Assembly: GCA_964561995.1 (NCBI GenBank)
Contig: CAZLQZ010000004.1
Location: 21,251-85,250, forward strand
Length of the DNA stretch: 64,000 bases
Direction of reading: 5' to 3'
From: JABIAG01 sp964561995
Lineage (GTDB): Archaea; Nanobdellota; Nanobdellia; Woesearchaeales; JABIAG01
Position numbers and translations under genes: made by a program. Shown here piece by piece: positions 31,576-40,616 of the stretch. The notes below the pieces were generated by a model. That model was not told where the DNA came from. It made no database searches and saw only the letters and a program-made list of their open reading frames with translations. Numbering within the stretch: the first letter of the stretch is position 1; each line of letters begins with the position of its first letter.

Positions 31576-31974
31576 ATGAAATATTTTAAGGGTTTTATTG
31601 CGGGCATGATTTTACCAGCAGTAATTTCACCCTTTGTTATTTCATTTTTCATTCTACAAAATGAATTAATCGCAGTTCAAAAACTTCCATTTATATTTTT
31701 TGGTCCTATTTTGTGGGGATTGTGGAATGTTTTATTTTTAACAACTAAGAAAAAAGTTCCTATTCAAGACAGAAATGTTAAAATTGGTGTTTATGGTGCA
31801 GTTTATGGTCTGTTAACTGTTTTGATTAATGCATTATATTTTGAATTCACTTCAATTATTCCTTCATTTTCAGATTCATTTATTATTTGGGCAGTAATAT
31901 TTTATCCAATAGTTTTATTTTTTGCATGGAAATATATAGTAAATGCATTAAATATGATACTTGAAATATATTAA
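31576..31974 (+). CDS. Small four-helix membrane protein
   Basis: A 132-residue membrane protein with about four hydrophobic segments (about 8-27, 38-55, 68-87, 97-125). The second pair is separated by KKKVPIQDRNVK. No motif tells its function. It lies 30 bases after the repeat-protein gene and 21 bases before the GAPDH gene on the same strand, so it could belong to either unit. Confidence 0.6.
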   Translation: MKYFKGFIAGMILPAVISPFVISFFILQNELIAVQKLPFIFFGPILWGLWNVLFLTTKKKVPIQDRNVKIGVYGAVYGLLTVLINALYFEFTSIIPSFSDSFIIWAVIFYPIVLFFAWKYIVNALNMILEIY

Positions 31975-31995
31975 TTAAATAAAAAGAGGTGTTTT

Positions 31996-32988
31996 ATGGT
32001 ATTAAGAATAGCGATTAATGGGTTTGGAAGAATTGGGAGAATGGTTTACAAAGCTTCTTTATCAAATTCTAAGATTGAAGTTGTTGCAGTTAATGATTTG
32101 GGTGACAAAAATTTAATGGCACATTTGTTAAAATATGATTCAATACAACCAGTTAATGTAAAAGATGTTAAAGTAAAAGGTGACTATTTAATTGTTAATG
32201 GAAATAAAATTCAAATGTTTTCAGAAAAAGAGCCTAATAAACTTCCTTGGAAAGATTTAGATATTGATGTTGTTTGTGAATCTACTGGATTTTTTAGAAC
32301 TAAAGAAAAAGCATCACTACATTTAGATGCTGGTGCAAAGAAAGTATTAATTTCTGCTCCTGCTAAAGGCGACAAACCAGTTAAAACAATTGTTATGGGT
32401 GTTAATGACAATTTAATAAAAAAATCCGATAAAATTTTGTCTAATGCTTCTTGTACTACAAATTCACTCGCTCCAATGGCAAAAGTTCTTAACGATAATT
32501 TTAAAATTGTAAAAGGTTTTTTTACAACAGTTCATGCTTATACTGTTACACAAAATATAGTTGATGGACCTCATAAAGATTGGAGAAGAGCAAGAGCAGC
32601 AGCAATGAATATTATTCCTACTTCAACGGGCGCTGCAAAAGCTGCAGAATTAGCTTTGCCTTCATTAAAAGGTAAATTGGATGGAATTGCAATGAGAGTT
32701 CCAGTTGCTGCAGGTTCAATTACTGATTTGTCTGTAAATGTTTCAAAAAATGTAACTCTTGATCAAGTTAATAATGCTTTTAAAATGGCAGCAAAGAAAA
32801 TGAAGGGAGTTTTAAGTTATTCAAAAGAACCTTTAGTAAGTTCTGACATTGTTGGTAATAGTTCTTCAGTTATTTTTGATTCGGAGTTGACAAAAGTTAA
32901 TGGTAACCTGATAAAAGTTTGCGGATGGTATGACAATGAATGGGGTTATAGTAATAGAATGATTGATATTATGTCAAAGATGAGGTAA
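31996..32988 (+). CDS. gap: Class I glyceraldehyde-3-phosphate dehydrogenase (bacterial-type)
   Basis: A 330-residue class I GAPDH. NAD(P) binding begins INGFGRIGRMVYK; the active-site motif is SNASCTTNSLAP with the catalytic Cys at about 153, and WYDNEWGYSNRM lies near the end. It oxidatively phosphorylates glyceraldehyde-3-phosphate to 1,3-bisphosphoglycerate, passing it to PGK, encoded three genes downstream. Most archaea use the unrelated-looking class II phosphorylating GAPDH or a non-phosphorylating enzyme, so the class I type points to gene exchange with bacteria, as is common in DPANN. AAGAGGTG is the RBS. Next gene starts 2 bases after the stop. Confidence 0.95.
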   Translation: MVLRIAINGFGRIGRMVYKASLSNSKIEVVAVNDLGDKNLMAHLLKYDSIQPVNVKDVKVKGDYLIVNGNKIQMFSEKEPNKLPWKDLDIDVVCESTGFFRTKEKASLHLDAGAKKVLISAPAKGDKPVKTIVMGVNDNLIKKSDKILSNASCTTNSLAPMAKVLNDNFKIVKGFFTTVHAYTVTQNIVDGPHKDWRRARAAAMNIIPTSTGAAKAAELALPSLKGKLDGIAMRVPVAAGSITDLSVNVSKNVTLDQVNNAFKMAAKKMKGVLSYSKEPLVSSDIVGNSSSVIFDSELTKVNGNLIKVCGWYDNEWGYSNRMIDIMSKMR

Positions 32989-32990
32989 AA

Positions 32991-33086
32991 ATGAGTGATG
33001 ATTTCAAAAAAAATTTAGCCTATTGGATTGGGATTGCAGCAATTATTTTTACTGTAATTATGATTTTAATTCAGGTTTTAAAATGA
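32991..33086 (+). CDS. 31-residue single-span membrane protein
   Basis: The reading frame begins ATG 2 bases after the GAPDH stop, with GAGGTAAAA as a ribosome-binding site, and encodes MSDDFKKNLAYWIG, then a hydrophobic segment of about 17 residues (AAIIFTVIMILIQV) and LK. Its stop overlaps the next start (ATGA, 33083-33086). The coupling to both neighbours supports a real gene. Function unknown; it may anchor or modulate a complex. Confidence 0.65.
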   Translation: MSDDFKKNLAYWIGIAAIIFTVIMILIQVLK

Positions 33087-33256
33087 AGAATGATGGTTTA
33101 CAATTCCTTTCTATTGTTATAAGTAGTTTGGCATTGTTGTACATACTATTTGTTAATGTTTTTCGAGAATCTTTTATTGTTAATGATTGGATTGTAGTTA
33201 GTGTCGATTTAATAGCTAAAATAATTATTGAGATGGTGTTATTATCAAGAAAATGA
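33083..33256 (+). CDS. 57-residue membrane protein
   Basis: It begins with MKNDGLQFLS and has two hydrophobic segments (about 7-24 and 36-53) separated by NVFRESFIVNDWI. I chose the ATG at 33083, which overlaps the preceding stop in ATGA fashion, over a more upstream in-frame codon inside the 31-residue gene. Its stop overlaps the PGK start (ATGA, 33253-33256). Thus GAPDH, two tiny membrane proteins and PGK form one coupled operon. No known family. Confidence 0.65.
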   Translation: MKNDGLQFLSIVISSLALLYILFVNVFRESFIVNDWIVVSVDLIAKIIIEMVLLSRK

Positions 33257-34326
33257 AATCATTAAAGAATATTAAACTTCAAGGGAAAAAAGTCATCGTT
33301 AGGCTTGATTTAGATATTCCAATTAAAAATGGAAAGATTACAGATGATACAAGATTAAAAGAATCTTTGCCTACATTAAAACTTCTTAAAAAAGCTAAGC
33401 AAGTAATTATTATGGGTCATTTAGGAAGACCTAAAGGAAATGAAAAAAAATATTCTCTTGGGCCAATTGCTTTAAGATTGTCTAAATTACTTAATGTTAA
33501 AATAAAACTTGGAATTCCAAAAAATGAAAAGTATGTTATGTTGGAAAATTTAAGATTTGATTCAAGAGAAAAAACTAATGGTTTATCTTTTGCAAAAGAA
33601 CTTGCTTCTTATGCTGATATTTATGTTAATGATGCATTTGCTACTAGTCATCGAAATGCTGCATCAATAACTGGAATTACTAAATACTTGCCTTCTTATC
33701 CTGGATTAAAAGTTGAAAAAAACATAAAAGAAATTCCTAAATTAATTAATAATCCTAAGCATCCTTTTATTTTAGTTTTAGGTGGAATAAAAATTGACAA
33801 ATTAAATATTTTAAAGAATTTAGTTAAAAAAGCAGACGCAGTTTTAATTGGAAGTGCAATGGTTTTTGCTTTTATGGGAAAAAGATATAATGAAAATGAA
33901 ATTAAACTTGCTAAACAAATACTTAAATCTGCAAAAAGAAAAATTATTTTACCAATAGACGTTATAATGGATAATAAAAAAACTATTGATGTAGAAAAAA
34001 TTCCTATTAAAAGAAAAGCATATGATATTGGTCCAAAAACTATTTTGATATATTCTGAAATGTTAAAACAAGCAAAAACAATTGTTTGGAATGGTCCACT
34101 AGGTTTTTATGAAGGTGGTTATACTAAATCTACCAAAGCTTTAGCAAAAGTAATTACAAATTCAAAAGCAACAACAATTATTGGAGGAGGAGATACTACT
34201 CATTGTTTAAAAAATAGTTTAGAAAAAGTAACTCACTATACTACTGCCGGTGGTGCTTTTTTACAATTAGTTTCTGGAAAAGAATTAATAGGAATTAAAG
34301 CGTTAAGAATAAACACTAATGCTTAA
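33253..34326 (+). CDS. pgk: Phosphoglycerate kinase, short form
   Basis: A 357-residue PGK (usual length about 390-410). N-terminal motif VIVRLDLDIPIKNGKITDDTR, the GHLGRPKG loop (about 56-63), the SHRNAAS motif with VNDAFATSH, and the C-terminal nucleotide-binding GGGDTTHCL and TTAGGAFLQL are intact; loops between them are trimmed. It transfers phosphate between 1,3-bisphosphoglycerate and ADP in the cytoplasm. Translation is coupled to the upstream 57-residue gene by an ATGA overlap. The 3' end overlaps the convergent 864-residue gene by 24 bases. Confidence 0.93.
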   Translation: MKSLKNIKLQGKKVIVRLDLDIPIKNGKITDDTRLKESLPTLKLLKKAKQVIIMGHLGRPKGNEKKYSLGPIALRLSKLLNVKIKLGIPKNEKYVMLENLRFDSREKTNGLSFAKELASYADIYVNDAFATSHRNAASITGITKYLPSYPGLKVEKNIKEIPKLINNPKHPFILVLGGIKIDKLNILKNLVKKADAVLIGSAMVFAFMGKRYNENEIKLAKQILKSAKRKIILPIDVIMDNKKTIDVEKIPIKRKAYDIGPKTILIYSEMLKQAKTIVWNGPLGFYEGGYTKSTKALAKVITNSKATTIIGGGDTTHCLKNSLEKVTHYTTAGGAFLQLVSGKELIGIKALRINTNA

Positions 34327-36897
34327 TCTTGCTTCGCTTCCTACTTCATCATTTCTTATTTTAAGTTGTCTTAATTTATCAACTAATTTATGTCTTCCGA
34401 TTTTAGTAAATCCCCATTGTTTAGTGTCCATGTTAAATCCTAATCCAATTCCGCCATACTTTTTGCTAAATGCACTACTCATGTCTTCAAATCTTTCTTT
34501 TCCTCTTTTATCGCTGTATCCTTCGACTTTGAATAAAACATTTTGTTGCATTAAAGCACCTACTGATTCTTTGTCAACAATTTCAAAAACGTCTTTTGGT
34601 AGACCGTTATTAAAAAGTGTAGATTCATATGCCGCTTGAACATTACTTTTTAGTGTCTTACTAAAATATGCAGGTTGTGTTTCAGTTTTTATTCCCATTA
34701 ATAATTCATTAATTGAATTTTTATCAATTTTTAAAGAATGAGCTCTTGTTTTAGTATAACCCTCAGGACAGTATTTACTAACAAATTCTAATTGATTAAT
34801 TAATTCATTTTTAACGTCAGACAAAGTTAAGTATTCACTTAGTTTTGCAATTTCTCTTTTAACACTTTCTGGGTTAACATGAGAAAAATTTCCACCAGTT
34901 TTAACTGCTCCTTGAACTTCTTTAACTCTAAAGTCTAAACCCACCCAAGATTCATAAATTTTATGTCCTTTTGCTTCATTTAATAATTGTTTATTTGCTT
35001 GATATTCAACCATTTCTTTTGAATCTGAAATTGTTTGAACACATCTTGAATATTTCAAACTGTTATATTGTTGTTCAATTTTCGCAGCATCTTCTGGATT
35101 AATGTATTTAGCTTGATTAATTGCTTTTAGTTCGTTAGGCATTTCCATTTCAAGAACACTTTCTAAACTAAATATCCAGTCTAATTGTTCTTTTGTTTGT
35201 CCTGCAACTTCAACATGATCTTTTACAACATTGAAATATTTCATTATTAAGGGTTTATCCCCTTTAGCAATCTCTTTTGAAACTAAATTAAATTTAGAAG
35301 ATTCAACCATTTCATCTTTCATTTTTTCAGTAAATTTATGATAGTTTGATAATGTTGTTTTTGCAACTCTTGCTCTAGTTTTTTGTTTATCAGATGCCTC
35401 TTTGTTTGTTTTCACATAACTGTTTGCTAATCTGTCAATTACTTGCGCTAAACTAATTCCTGTTGTTTTTTCAAAGTCAATACCATTAATATATCTGCCT
35501 TTCATAATGTCTAATTTTAATTCATCATCTTCAACTGTTTTGCTCATTCTTATTTGTTGAACTGTAGTGTAAAATTCACTAATTACTTCTTTTGAATAAC
35601 GCATAGAAACTCTTTCACATAAATTTGCCCAAGCTTTACCTTGTCCTAATTCAGTTCTTTTAAAGACACTTTCTAATGGAGTAAATTTGCCCCAAAGTAA
35701 TAGTTCCGGATGTGTTTCATTAAATTCTTCATTTGTAGCTTTTGCATGATCTCGTCTATTAAGATATTGTTTCCATTCTATTTTTTCTTTATCCCATAAT
35801 GGTTTTGTGTCTTTGATTGCTTCTGTTAATGTTCTCCATTCTTCAAAGTAATCTGTTAGTACTTCTCTATTGAATATTTTTCTTTTTTCTTTAATTCCCG
35901 GAAGAGCTCTTTCAATTGATCTTGCTTCAACAGGCTTTAAGAAATCTTCATTTAATGCATCATCTAACGTGTAATGTTTATTTTTTCTAGTAAATGGTTC
36001 TCTTCCTTTTTTTGTTAACCTTGTAATATATAATTTTGAATCAAAGTCATATTCATCATTTCCTTGTTCCCTTAAGAATATTCCATCATCTCTAAATGTT
36101 CTTCCTGAAGCTTCTGCTTTCATCATTCTATTTTCTAAAATCCATGAAAAGAATAATGCGTGATCTTTTGGTGTCATATCAAAATAATTTTTAGTATATT
36201 TAACAACAACTTCTCTTATTTTTGGATCTTTTATTTTATCTAATTCTCCTACTGCATAATTTACCATACTTCTACTATTATTTTGATTAAGATTAAATTC
36301 TAATCCTTCAATATCTCCATTTAGAATCATTTTCGAGTAATCTGCTAAAACTTCACTATTTGCTAATTCATAAGCATTTATTCCTGCTTCATCAAGCATT
36401 CCTATCAATGTTTCATTGTTATTAAGAATTCCGTCAATTGAATCTTCTAGATCTTTTTTTCTTTGTCTTCTAATTCTATTTTTAGCTTGTTCTGATTCAA
36501 ATTTTACTAAGTCACCAGTACCTAGTTTTTCATCTAATTTTAAAAGTAAATTGAAATGATCGTCTCCTGCTTGTATTGGGTCACGAATTTGGCTAGTTGT
36601 TTGTCCTTGAAAGTCAGTATGTTTCCATCTAACATAAGTAACTTTAGAAAGTCCTTGTCCACAATAACATCTTCCTATTTCATCTCCTTCTTTATAATCT
36701 GCTACTTTAAATGTAAATTTTCCATCGATTTTTTTTCCGGTTTTAGCTCTAAATTTTGCTAAGAAATTTCTTAAAAAACTTAATGATGTTGTATTTCCTA
36801 AACTACTATAATTTTCACATAATTCTAAAAATTCTTTTCCTTCTTGAGTTTTTAAATCGCACCCTTGTTTTATTTCTTTTAATACTTTTGTAGTCAT
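34303..36897 (-). CDS. Large hypothetical protein, 864 residues
   Basis: I do not recognise this protein. It is soluble, mostly helical and Lys/Glu-rich. A GRCYCGQG segment near residue 77 and a conserved-looking RDDGIFLREQGNDEYDFDSKL part (about 272-290) stand out, as does GKAWANLCERVSMRYSKEV. The C-terminal 90 residues (VFKVEGYSDKRGKERFEDM onward) look like a small alpha/beta domain. A strong ribosome-binding site (AGGAGGG, minus strand at about 36902-36908) is unlike most local genes. It is divergent from the second TrmB gene, with an inverted repeat in between, so it is probably that regulator's target. No sign of secretion or membrane insertion. Confidence 0.6.
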   Translation of the reverse strand: MTTKVLKEIKQGCDLKTQEGKEFLELCENYSSLGNTTSLSFLRNFLAKFRAKTGKKIDGKFTFKVADYKEGDEIGRCYCGQGLSKVTYVRWKHTDFQGQTTSQIRDPIQAGDDHFNLLLKLDEKLGTGDLVKFESEQAKNRIRRQRKKDLEDSIDGILNNNETLIGMLDEAGINAYELANSEVLADYSKMILNGDIEGLEFNLNQNNSRSMVNYAVGELDKIKDPKIREVVVKYTKNYFDMTPKDHALFFSWILENRMMKAEASGRTFRDDGIFLREQGNDEYDFDSKLYITRLTKKGREPFTRKNKHYTLDDALNEDFLKPVEARSIERALPGIKEKRKIFNREVLTDYFEEWRTLTEAIKDTKPLWDKEKIEWKQYLNRRDHAKATNEEFNETHPELLLWGKFTPLESVFKRTELGQGKAWANLCERVSMRYSKEVISEFYTTVQQIRMSKTVEDDELKLDIMKGRYINGIDFEKTTGISLAQVIDRLANSYVKTNKEASDKQKTRARVAKTTLSNYHKFTEKMKDEMVESSKFNLVSKEIAKGDKPLIMKYFNVVKDHVEVAGQTKEQLDWIFSLESVLEMEMPNELKAINQAKYINPEDAAKIEQQYNSLKYSRCVQTISDSKEMVEYQANKQLLNEAKGHKIYESWVGLDFRVKEVQGAVKTGGNFSHVNPESVKREIAKLSEYLTLSDVKNELINQLEFVSKYCPEGYTKTRAHSLKIDKNSINELLMGIKTETQPAYFSKTLKSNVQAAYESTLFNNGLPKDVFEIVDKESVGALMQQNVLFKVEGYSDKRGKERFEDMSSAFSKKYGGIGLGFNMDTKQWGFTKIGRHKLVDKLRQLKIRNDEVGSEARLSISVYS

Positions 36898-36969
36898 TTT
36901 AACCCTCCTAATGATTATTATTATTTTAACTTTTACTATATTCTATTGTTAATCAATATAAAAGGTAGG

Positions 36970-36985
36970 GGTGATACAAATCACC
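36970..36985. promoter_or_regulatory. Candidate operator of the second TrmB-like regulator
   Basis: Perfect inverted repeat GGTGAT-ACAA-ATCACC lying just before the TATA-like CATTTAAATAAG (36990) and about 37 bases before the TrmB ATG. It also lies 73 bases from the start of the divergent 864-residue gene. Confidence 0.55.
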
Positions 36986-37021
36986 ACAACATTTAAATAA
37001 GATTTAACGTTTAATACAATT

Positions 37022-37723
37022 ATGGATGCATTAGGAGCTGCTGGCTTAACAAAAAATGAAGCAAAATTGTATAAGATTTTATTAAAATGGACTTCTGGTA
37101 ATGTTACTGATTTATCAAGAGCATCAGGAATACATCGAAGAAGTGTTTATGATGTTTTACAAAGATTGGCTGATAAAGGTTTAGCATCTTATATTGTTAA
37201 GGACGGTGTTAAGAAATATTTAGCTAATAATCCTGAAAGATTAAAAGAAATTGTAGATGAAAAAAAGAATCTTATAAGTGAAGAACTTCCTAATTTAATT
37301 GGTATGTTTAAACAAAATACCGAAAAAAAAAGTACTCAGTTTTTTATGGGGAAAAAAGGTATTAAATACATTCTTGATGAGCAATTAACACTTAAGCATG
37401 AAATTTTAGTTTTAGGTGGAAGTAATATTGCTCAAGAAATGCTTAAATATTATTTTCCAAAATATGACAATATAAGAAAAGAAAAGAAAATCCCTATCAA
37501 AATAATTTATTCTGGAAAAAAACAAAAAAAACATAAAAGTGTTTTATCTCAAGTTAAATATATGCCTGATGGAATGGGTGGTGAAATGGCGCTTAATATT
37601 TATGGTAAGAATGTCGCTTTAATAATGTGGAATGAAGATAATCCTTTTGCTATTTTGATCAATCAAAAAGAAGTTGCAGACAATTTTAAAGACTATTTTC
37701 AGTTCATTTGGGACAAACTTTAG
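37022..37723 (+). CDS. TrmB-family transcriptional regulator (second copy)
   Basis: A 233-residue protein with an N-terminal TrmB HTH (about 6-65: GLTKNEAKLYKILLKWTSGN, RRSVYDVLQRLADKGLASYI), a short coiled coil (about 75-95) and a C-terminal alpha/beta domain. The layout is the same as the regulator at 25954, though sequence similarity is moderate. TATA-like CATTTAAATAAG gives a very short leader. Together with the divergent 864-residue gene and the inverted repeat at 36970 it forms a regulator-target module. Confidence 0.82.
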   Translation: MDALGAAGLTKNEAKLYKILLKWTSGNVTDLSRASGIHRRSVYDVLQRLADKGLASYIVKDGVKKYLANNPERLKEIVDEKKNLISEELPNLIGMFKQNTEKKSTQFFMGKKGIKYILDEQLTLKHEILVLGGSNIAQEMLKYYFPKYDNIRKEKKIPIKIIYSGKKQKKHKSVLSQVKYMPDGMGGEMALNIYGKNVALIMWNEDNPFAILINQKEVADNFKDYFQFIWDKL

Positions 37724-37814
37724 AATAATTATACAGTATCACTATTTTAAAACACTACTTTTCTTACAACAATTCTTATAAATGAATTATTCGATTTTTA
37801 AATGGGGGGATAAA

Positions 37815-39074
37815 ATGCACAAGAAAATTTCAATTGAACATTTACCAAAATTAGATAAAGTATTAAGAATCACATTTTCATCTATCAAAAAAGACCTTAT
37901 TGAGTCTAAAGAAGAGTTTTCTCAATTGGATGAGAAGGTTGAAAATTCATTAACATTGTTTAGACAAAGACTTAATGATTTTAATGATTCTATTTGGAAA
38001 GAATTAAAGAAAAAAACCGATTATATGGATAATGAATTAACTGTTAAAACAACTTTTTTAGAAAAACAATTGAAAGAATTGGCAGATTATACTGAAAAAT
38101 TCATTGAAACTACTAATTTAAAAGTAACTTCCTGGAATAAAAAAATTAAAAGTATTGATGATAATTCTGCAAGAGCTACTGAAATTGGTACTGAACTTAA
38201 AAAAATTAAGTTTCTTAGGGCTGATTTAGAAAAAATCAAAATTTTAGAAAAAGAAATTAATAATTTATCGGAAATTCATATAACTAAAAAGGATTTTAAG
38301 AAAGCAAATGATGATTTAGATAAAAAGTTAAATAAAAAAGTAGATGCTTTAAAATTAAATCATGATGTTTTTAAAAATGATTTTGAAAAAAATTCAGATA
38401 CGTTAAGAGGCGAAGTAAGTGATAAAGTTTCAGGTATGGAATTGGAAGTTAAGCACTTTTCTAAAACTCTTAATTCTGAAGTTACTAATTTAAAACAAGA
38501 ATTTGATACTAAACTAAAAGAAAAAATTTCTTTAACAAATCTTGAAGAAGATTTTGGAAAAAGATTTACTAAATTGGAAAAGTCTTTTTCTTCTGATAAA
38601 GTTGTTTTAGAAAAATCTGTTGAAGATTTAAAAAAGCAATTTGAAAAAGATAACAAAAAAGCTCTAGCAGCTGCTCAAGAAAGTTTTATCGACACTTCAA
38701 AAACTGAGATTAAAAAAGCACTTGTCGACGTTACTAAAAATGTTAATGAGGGGACTGTTTCAGTAAAAGACATTAAGTCAGATCTGAATAAGATTTCAAG
38801 GGCAGTAGATATTCTTAAATCTCGTGTTTCAAATATTGAAAGTAATAAGGATACAAAACCAATAAAAGATACAAATAAGAAAGAAAAAGTCTTAGATAAA
38901 AAAGAAGAAAAAGAAAAACCAAAATTAAAAGAAAAAAAACCCAGTTTTTTGAAAAAAATAGTTGATTTTTTAATTGAAGATATTGAAGAAGATAAAGATA
39001 AAACTCTTCAAGAATTTGATAGAAAAAAAGGCGATAAGTTTGAAATTAAAGAAATAAAAGAATTAAAAGAGTAA
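37815..39074 (+). CDS. Long coiled-coil protein
   Basis: A 419-residue, highly charged, mostly helical protein: long coiled coils from about residue 20 to 340, and a Lys/Glu-rich tail (KEKVLDKKEEKEKPKLKEKK), then a short amphipathic part SFLKKIVDFLIEDIEED near the end. No enzymatic domain is visible. I chose ATG 37815, preceded by GGGGGGATAAA, over an in-frame ATG 11 codons upstream; a TATA-like CTTATAAATG lies about 40 bases before it. The role could be structural, SMC-like or cell-division related, but this is speculation. Confidence 0.65.
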   Translation: MHKKISIEHLPKLDKVLRITFSSIKKDLIESKEEFSQLDEKVENSLTLFRQRLNDFNDSIWKELKKKTDYMDNELTVKTTFLEKQLKELADYTEKFIETTNLKVTSWNKKIKSIDDNSARATEIGTELKKIKFLRADLEKIKILEKEINNLSEIHITKKDFKKANDDLDKKLNKKVDALKLNHDVFKNDFEKNSDTLRGEVSDKVSGMELEVKHFSKTLNSEVTNLKQEFDTKLKEKISLTNLEEDFGKRFTKLEKSFSSDKVVLEKSVEDLKKQFEKDNKKALAAAQESFIDTSKTEIKKALVDVTKNVNEGTVSVKDIKSDLNKISRAVDILKSRVSNIESNKDTKPIKDTNKKEKVLDKKEEKEKPKLKEKKPSFLKKIVDFLIEDIEEDKDKTLQEFDRKKGDKFEIKEIKELKE

Positions 39075-39107
39075 ACATTATATATTTCTTAATTTATTTT
39101 TTATTTA

Positions 39108-39404
39108 ATGAGAAAATACAAGCCTAAACCTGAACATATTGTAAAAACTGCTAAAGAAAGAATAAATGAATTGTTTGAATTAGCAGAATCTAATGAATCT
39201 TATGCAAATAGATATGTTTCAATGGCAAGAAAAATTTCTATGAAATATAAAGTTAAAATTCCTAAAGAGTTAAAGAAAAGATTTTGTAAGCATTGTTATA
39301 AATATTTAAGACAAGGAAAGAATGTTCGAGTTAGAAGAAATGAAAAGGGTATTGTTTATACTTGTTTAGAATGTAATAAGCAAATGAGATTTCCAATTAA
39401 GTAA
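39108..39404 (+). CDS. rnp4: RNase P protein component 4 (Rpp21/Rpr2)
   Basis: A 98-residue basic protein with the Rpp21 pattern: an N-terminal pair of helices (RINELFELAESN, YVSMARKISMKYKVKIP) and a zinc ribbon with CKHCYKYL (about residues 62-69) and CLECNKQMRF (about 87-96), i.e. two Cys-x-x-Cys pairs. It is one of the archaeal RNase P protein subunits that help the catalytic RNA cut tRNA 5' leaders. This is a clear archaeal marker. It is followed by a coiled-coil membrane protein gene on the same strand. Confidence 0.9.
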   Translation: MRKYKPKPEHIVKTAKERINELFELAESNESYANRYVSMARKISMKYKVKIPKELKKRFCKHCYKYLRQGKNVRVRRNEKGIVYTCLECNKQMRFPIK

Positions 39405-39491
39405 TTTTTCTCATAACTTTATATAGTTATTATAAAACACTAACTTTCAAATACAACAATGTTTTTAAACCAATTTCCTTATTAGTAATAT

Positions 39492-40235
39492 ATGGGGGCA
39501 AAGAAAACAATTAAGGACTTAAATAGGAGCTTAAAAAATTCTTTTTCTAGAATTAAAGAAGATGTTGTTTCATTAAAAAAAACAAGAAAACAATTATCTA
39601 AAGAAGTTAATAATCTTAATTTAAAACAAGTTGAATTTGATAAGGATGTTGCAAAAAATGAAGATATTCATAAAATGCAATTGAAAGTTGAAAATATTGC
39701 CTATGAACAAAAATCTATAAAGGAATTTTCAGATATTCTTGCTTTTTTGAAAAAAGAGTCAGTTATGAAAAGAGAATATGATAGGGCTCATAATAAAACT
39801 AAAAATGAAGTTAGTTCTTTGAGAAAAGAAGTTGATAAAATTAAAAAATCAAGAGATATAGTTAAAGAAGCAAGAGTAATTCAACTTGAAAAGAGTTTAA
39901 TGAAAATTGATGATGTTAAAAAAGAAATTTTAGACGATGTAAAAAGAAAGTATTTGACTGCAGAAGAAGTGGCAGCAGAAATAAATCCTTTGAAAAAAGA
40001 GTTTTTAGATCTTTATAATAAAGTTAACAAAGTTACTAGGGAAGTATTATCTTATCCTAAATTGAAGTTTTTTGGTGATGTAATGTTATTAATTGCAATA
40101 ATTAGTTTAGCGGGTGCTGGAATATCATTATATTTTAATTATTACTTTGCAGCTAATTTTTTGGGTATAGAAGCTTTGATATTTTTCATTATTGGAATTA
40201 TTGTTATGTTGATTCATAAGATGAGTATTAGGTAA
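39492..40235 (+). CDS. Coiled-coil protein with two C-terminal membrane segments
   Basis: A 247-residue protein with a long Lys-rich coiled coil (about 5-170) and two adjacent membrane segments near the end (about 195-212 and 220-240), so it is likely a membrane-anchored coiled coil. It is similar in character to the gene at 37815 (both Lys/Glu-rich with SRIKEDVVSLKK-like N-terminus), which may be paralogous. No known family. TATA about 30 bases upstream of ATG 39492. Confidence 0.6.
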   Translation: MGAKKTIKDLNRSLKNSFSRIKEDVVSLKKTRKQLSKEVNNLNLKQVEFDKDVAKNEDIHKMQLKVENIAYEQKSIKEFSDILAFLKKESVMKREYDRAHNKTKNEVSSLRKEVDKIKKSRDIVKEARVIQLEKSLMKIDDVKKEILDDVKRKYLTAEEVAAEINPLKKEFLDLYNKVNKVTREVLSYPKLKFFGDVMLLIAIISLAGAGISLYFNYYFAANFLGIEALIFFIIGIIVMLIHKMSIR

Positions 40236-40268
40236 AATTTTTAAACTATTCTTTAATTAATTGTATTT

Positions 40269-40520
40269 ATGTATGATTTAGAGCTTGAAAAAATAATAAG
40301 TAATATTAAAAAGGAAAAAGCTAAACTTGTTTGTATTCAATTGCCTGATGGTTTAAAACCTAAAGCAAATGAGATTCAAGAAGCAATTGAAAGTAAAACT
40401 GATGCTAAAGTAGTTATTTGGTCTGGTTCTTGTTTTGGTGCATGTGATGTACCTTTAGAATTAAAGAGTTTGAAGATTGATTTAGTTGTGCAATTCGGTC
40501 ATAGCGAATTGGTAAGGTAG
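40269..40520 (+). pseudogene. dph2: Truncated diphthamide synthase subunit Dph2 (N-terminal part only)
   Basis: Eighty-three residues that match the start of archaeal Dph2: LVCIQLPDGLKPKANEIQEA, then the cluster-ligand motif SGSCFGACDVPLE and IDLVVQFGHSE. Full-length Dph2 is about 300-340 residues with three cysteines for a radical [4Fe-4S] cluster; here the reading frame stops at 40518-40520 right after the GHS motif and the other two thirds are absent from the window. A homing endonuclease gene begins about 100 bases on. This could be a broken gene, or the 5' exon of an intron-interrupted gene whose 3' exon is not seen. If broken, the archaeon would lack diphthamide on EF2, as reported for some archaeal lineages. 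Confidence 0.75.
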
Positions 40521-40616
40521 CCTGTAAACCTCTAGAAAGTTTGTAATTAAATAACTACTGGTCACTGGACAAGTTCTCACATAGAGTATTTAAATGAATT
40601 TCAATTTTAATATTGT

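Noticed and set aside
31376..31579. 67-residue frame overlapping the tandem-repeat gene
   Set aside because: It is out of frame with the obvious two-unit repeat protein and has no ribosome-binding site.
40490..40560. tRNA-like fragment at the end of dph2
   Set aside because: The stretch looks like a D-arm and an anticodon loop, but it encodes conserved Dph2 residues (GHS), and no T-arm or matching acceptor stem follows.
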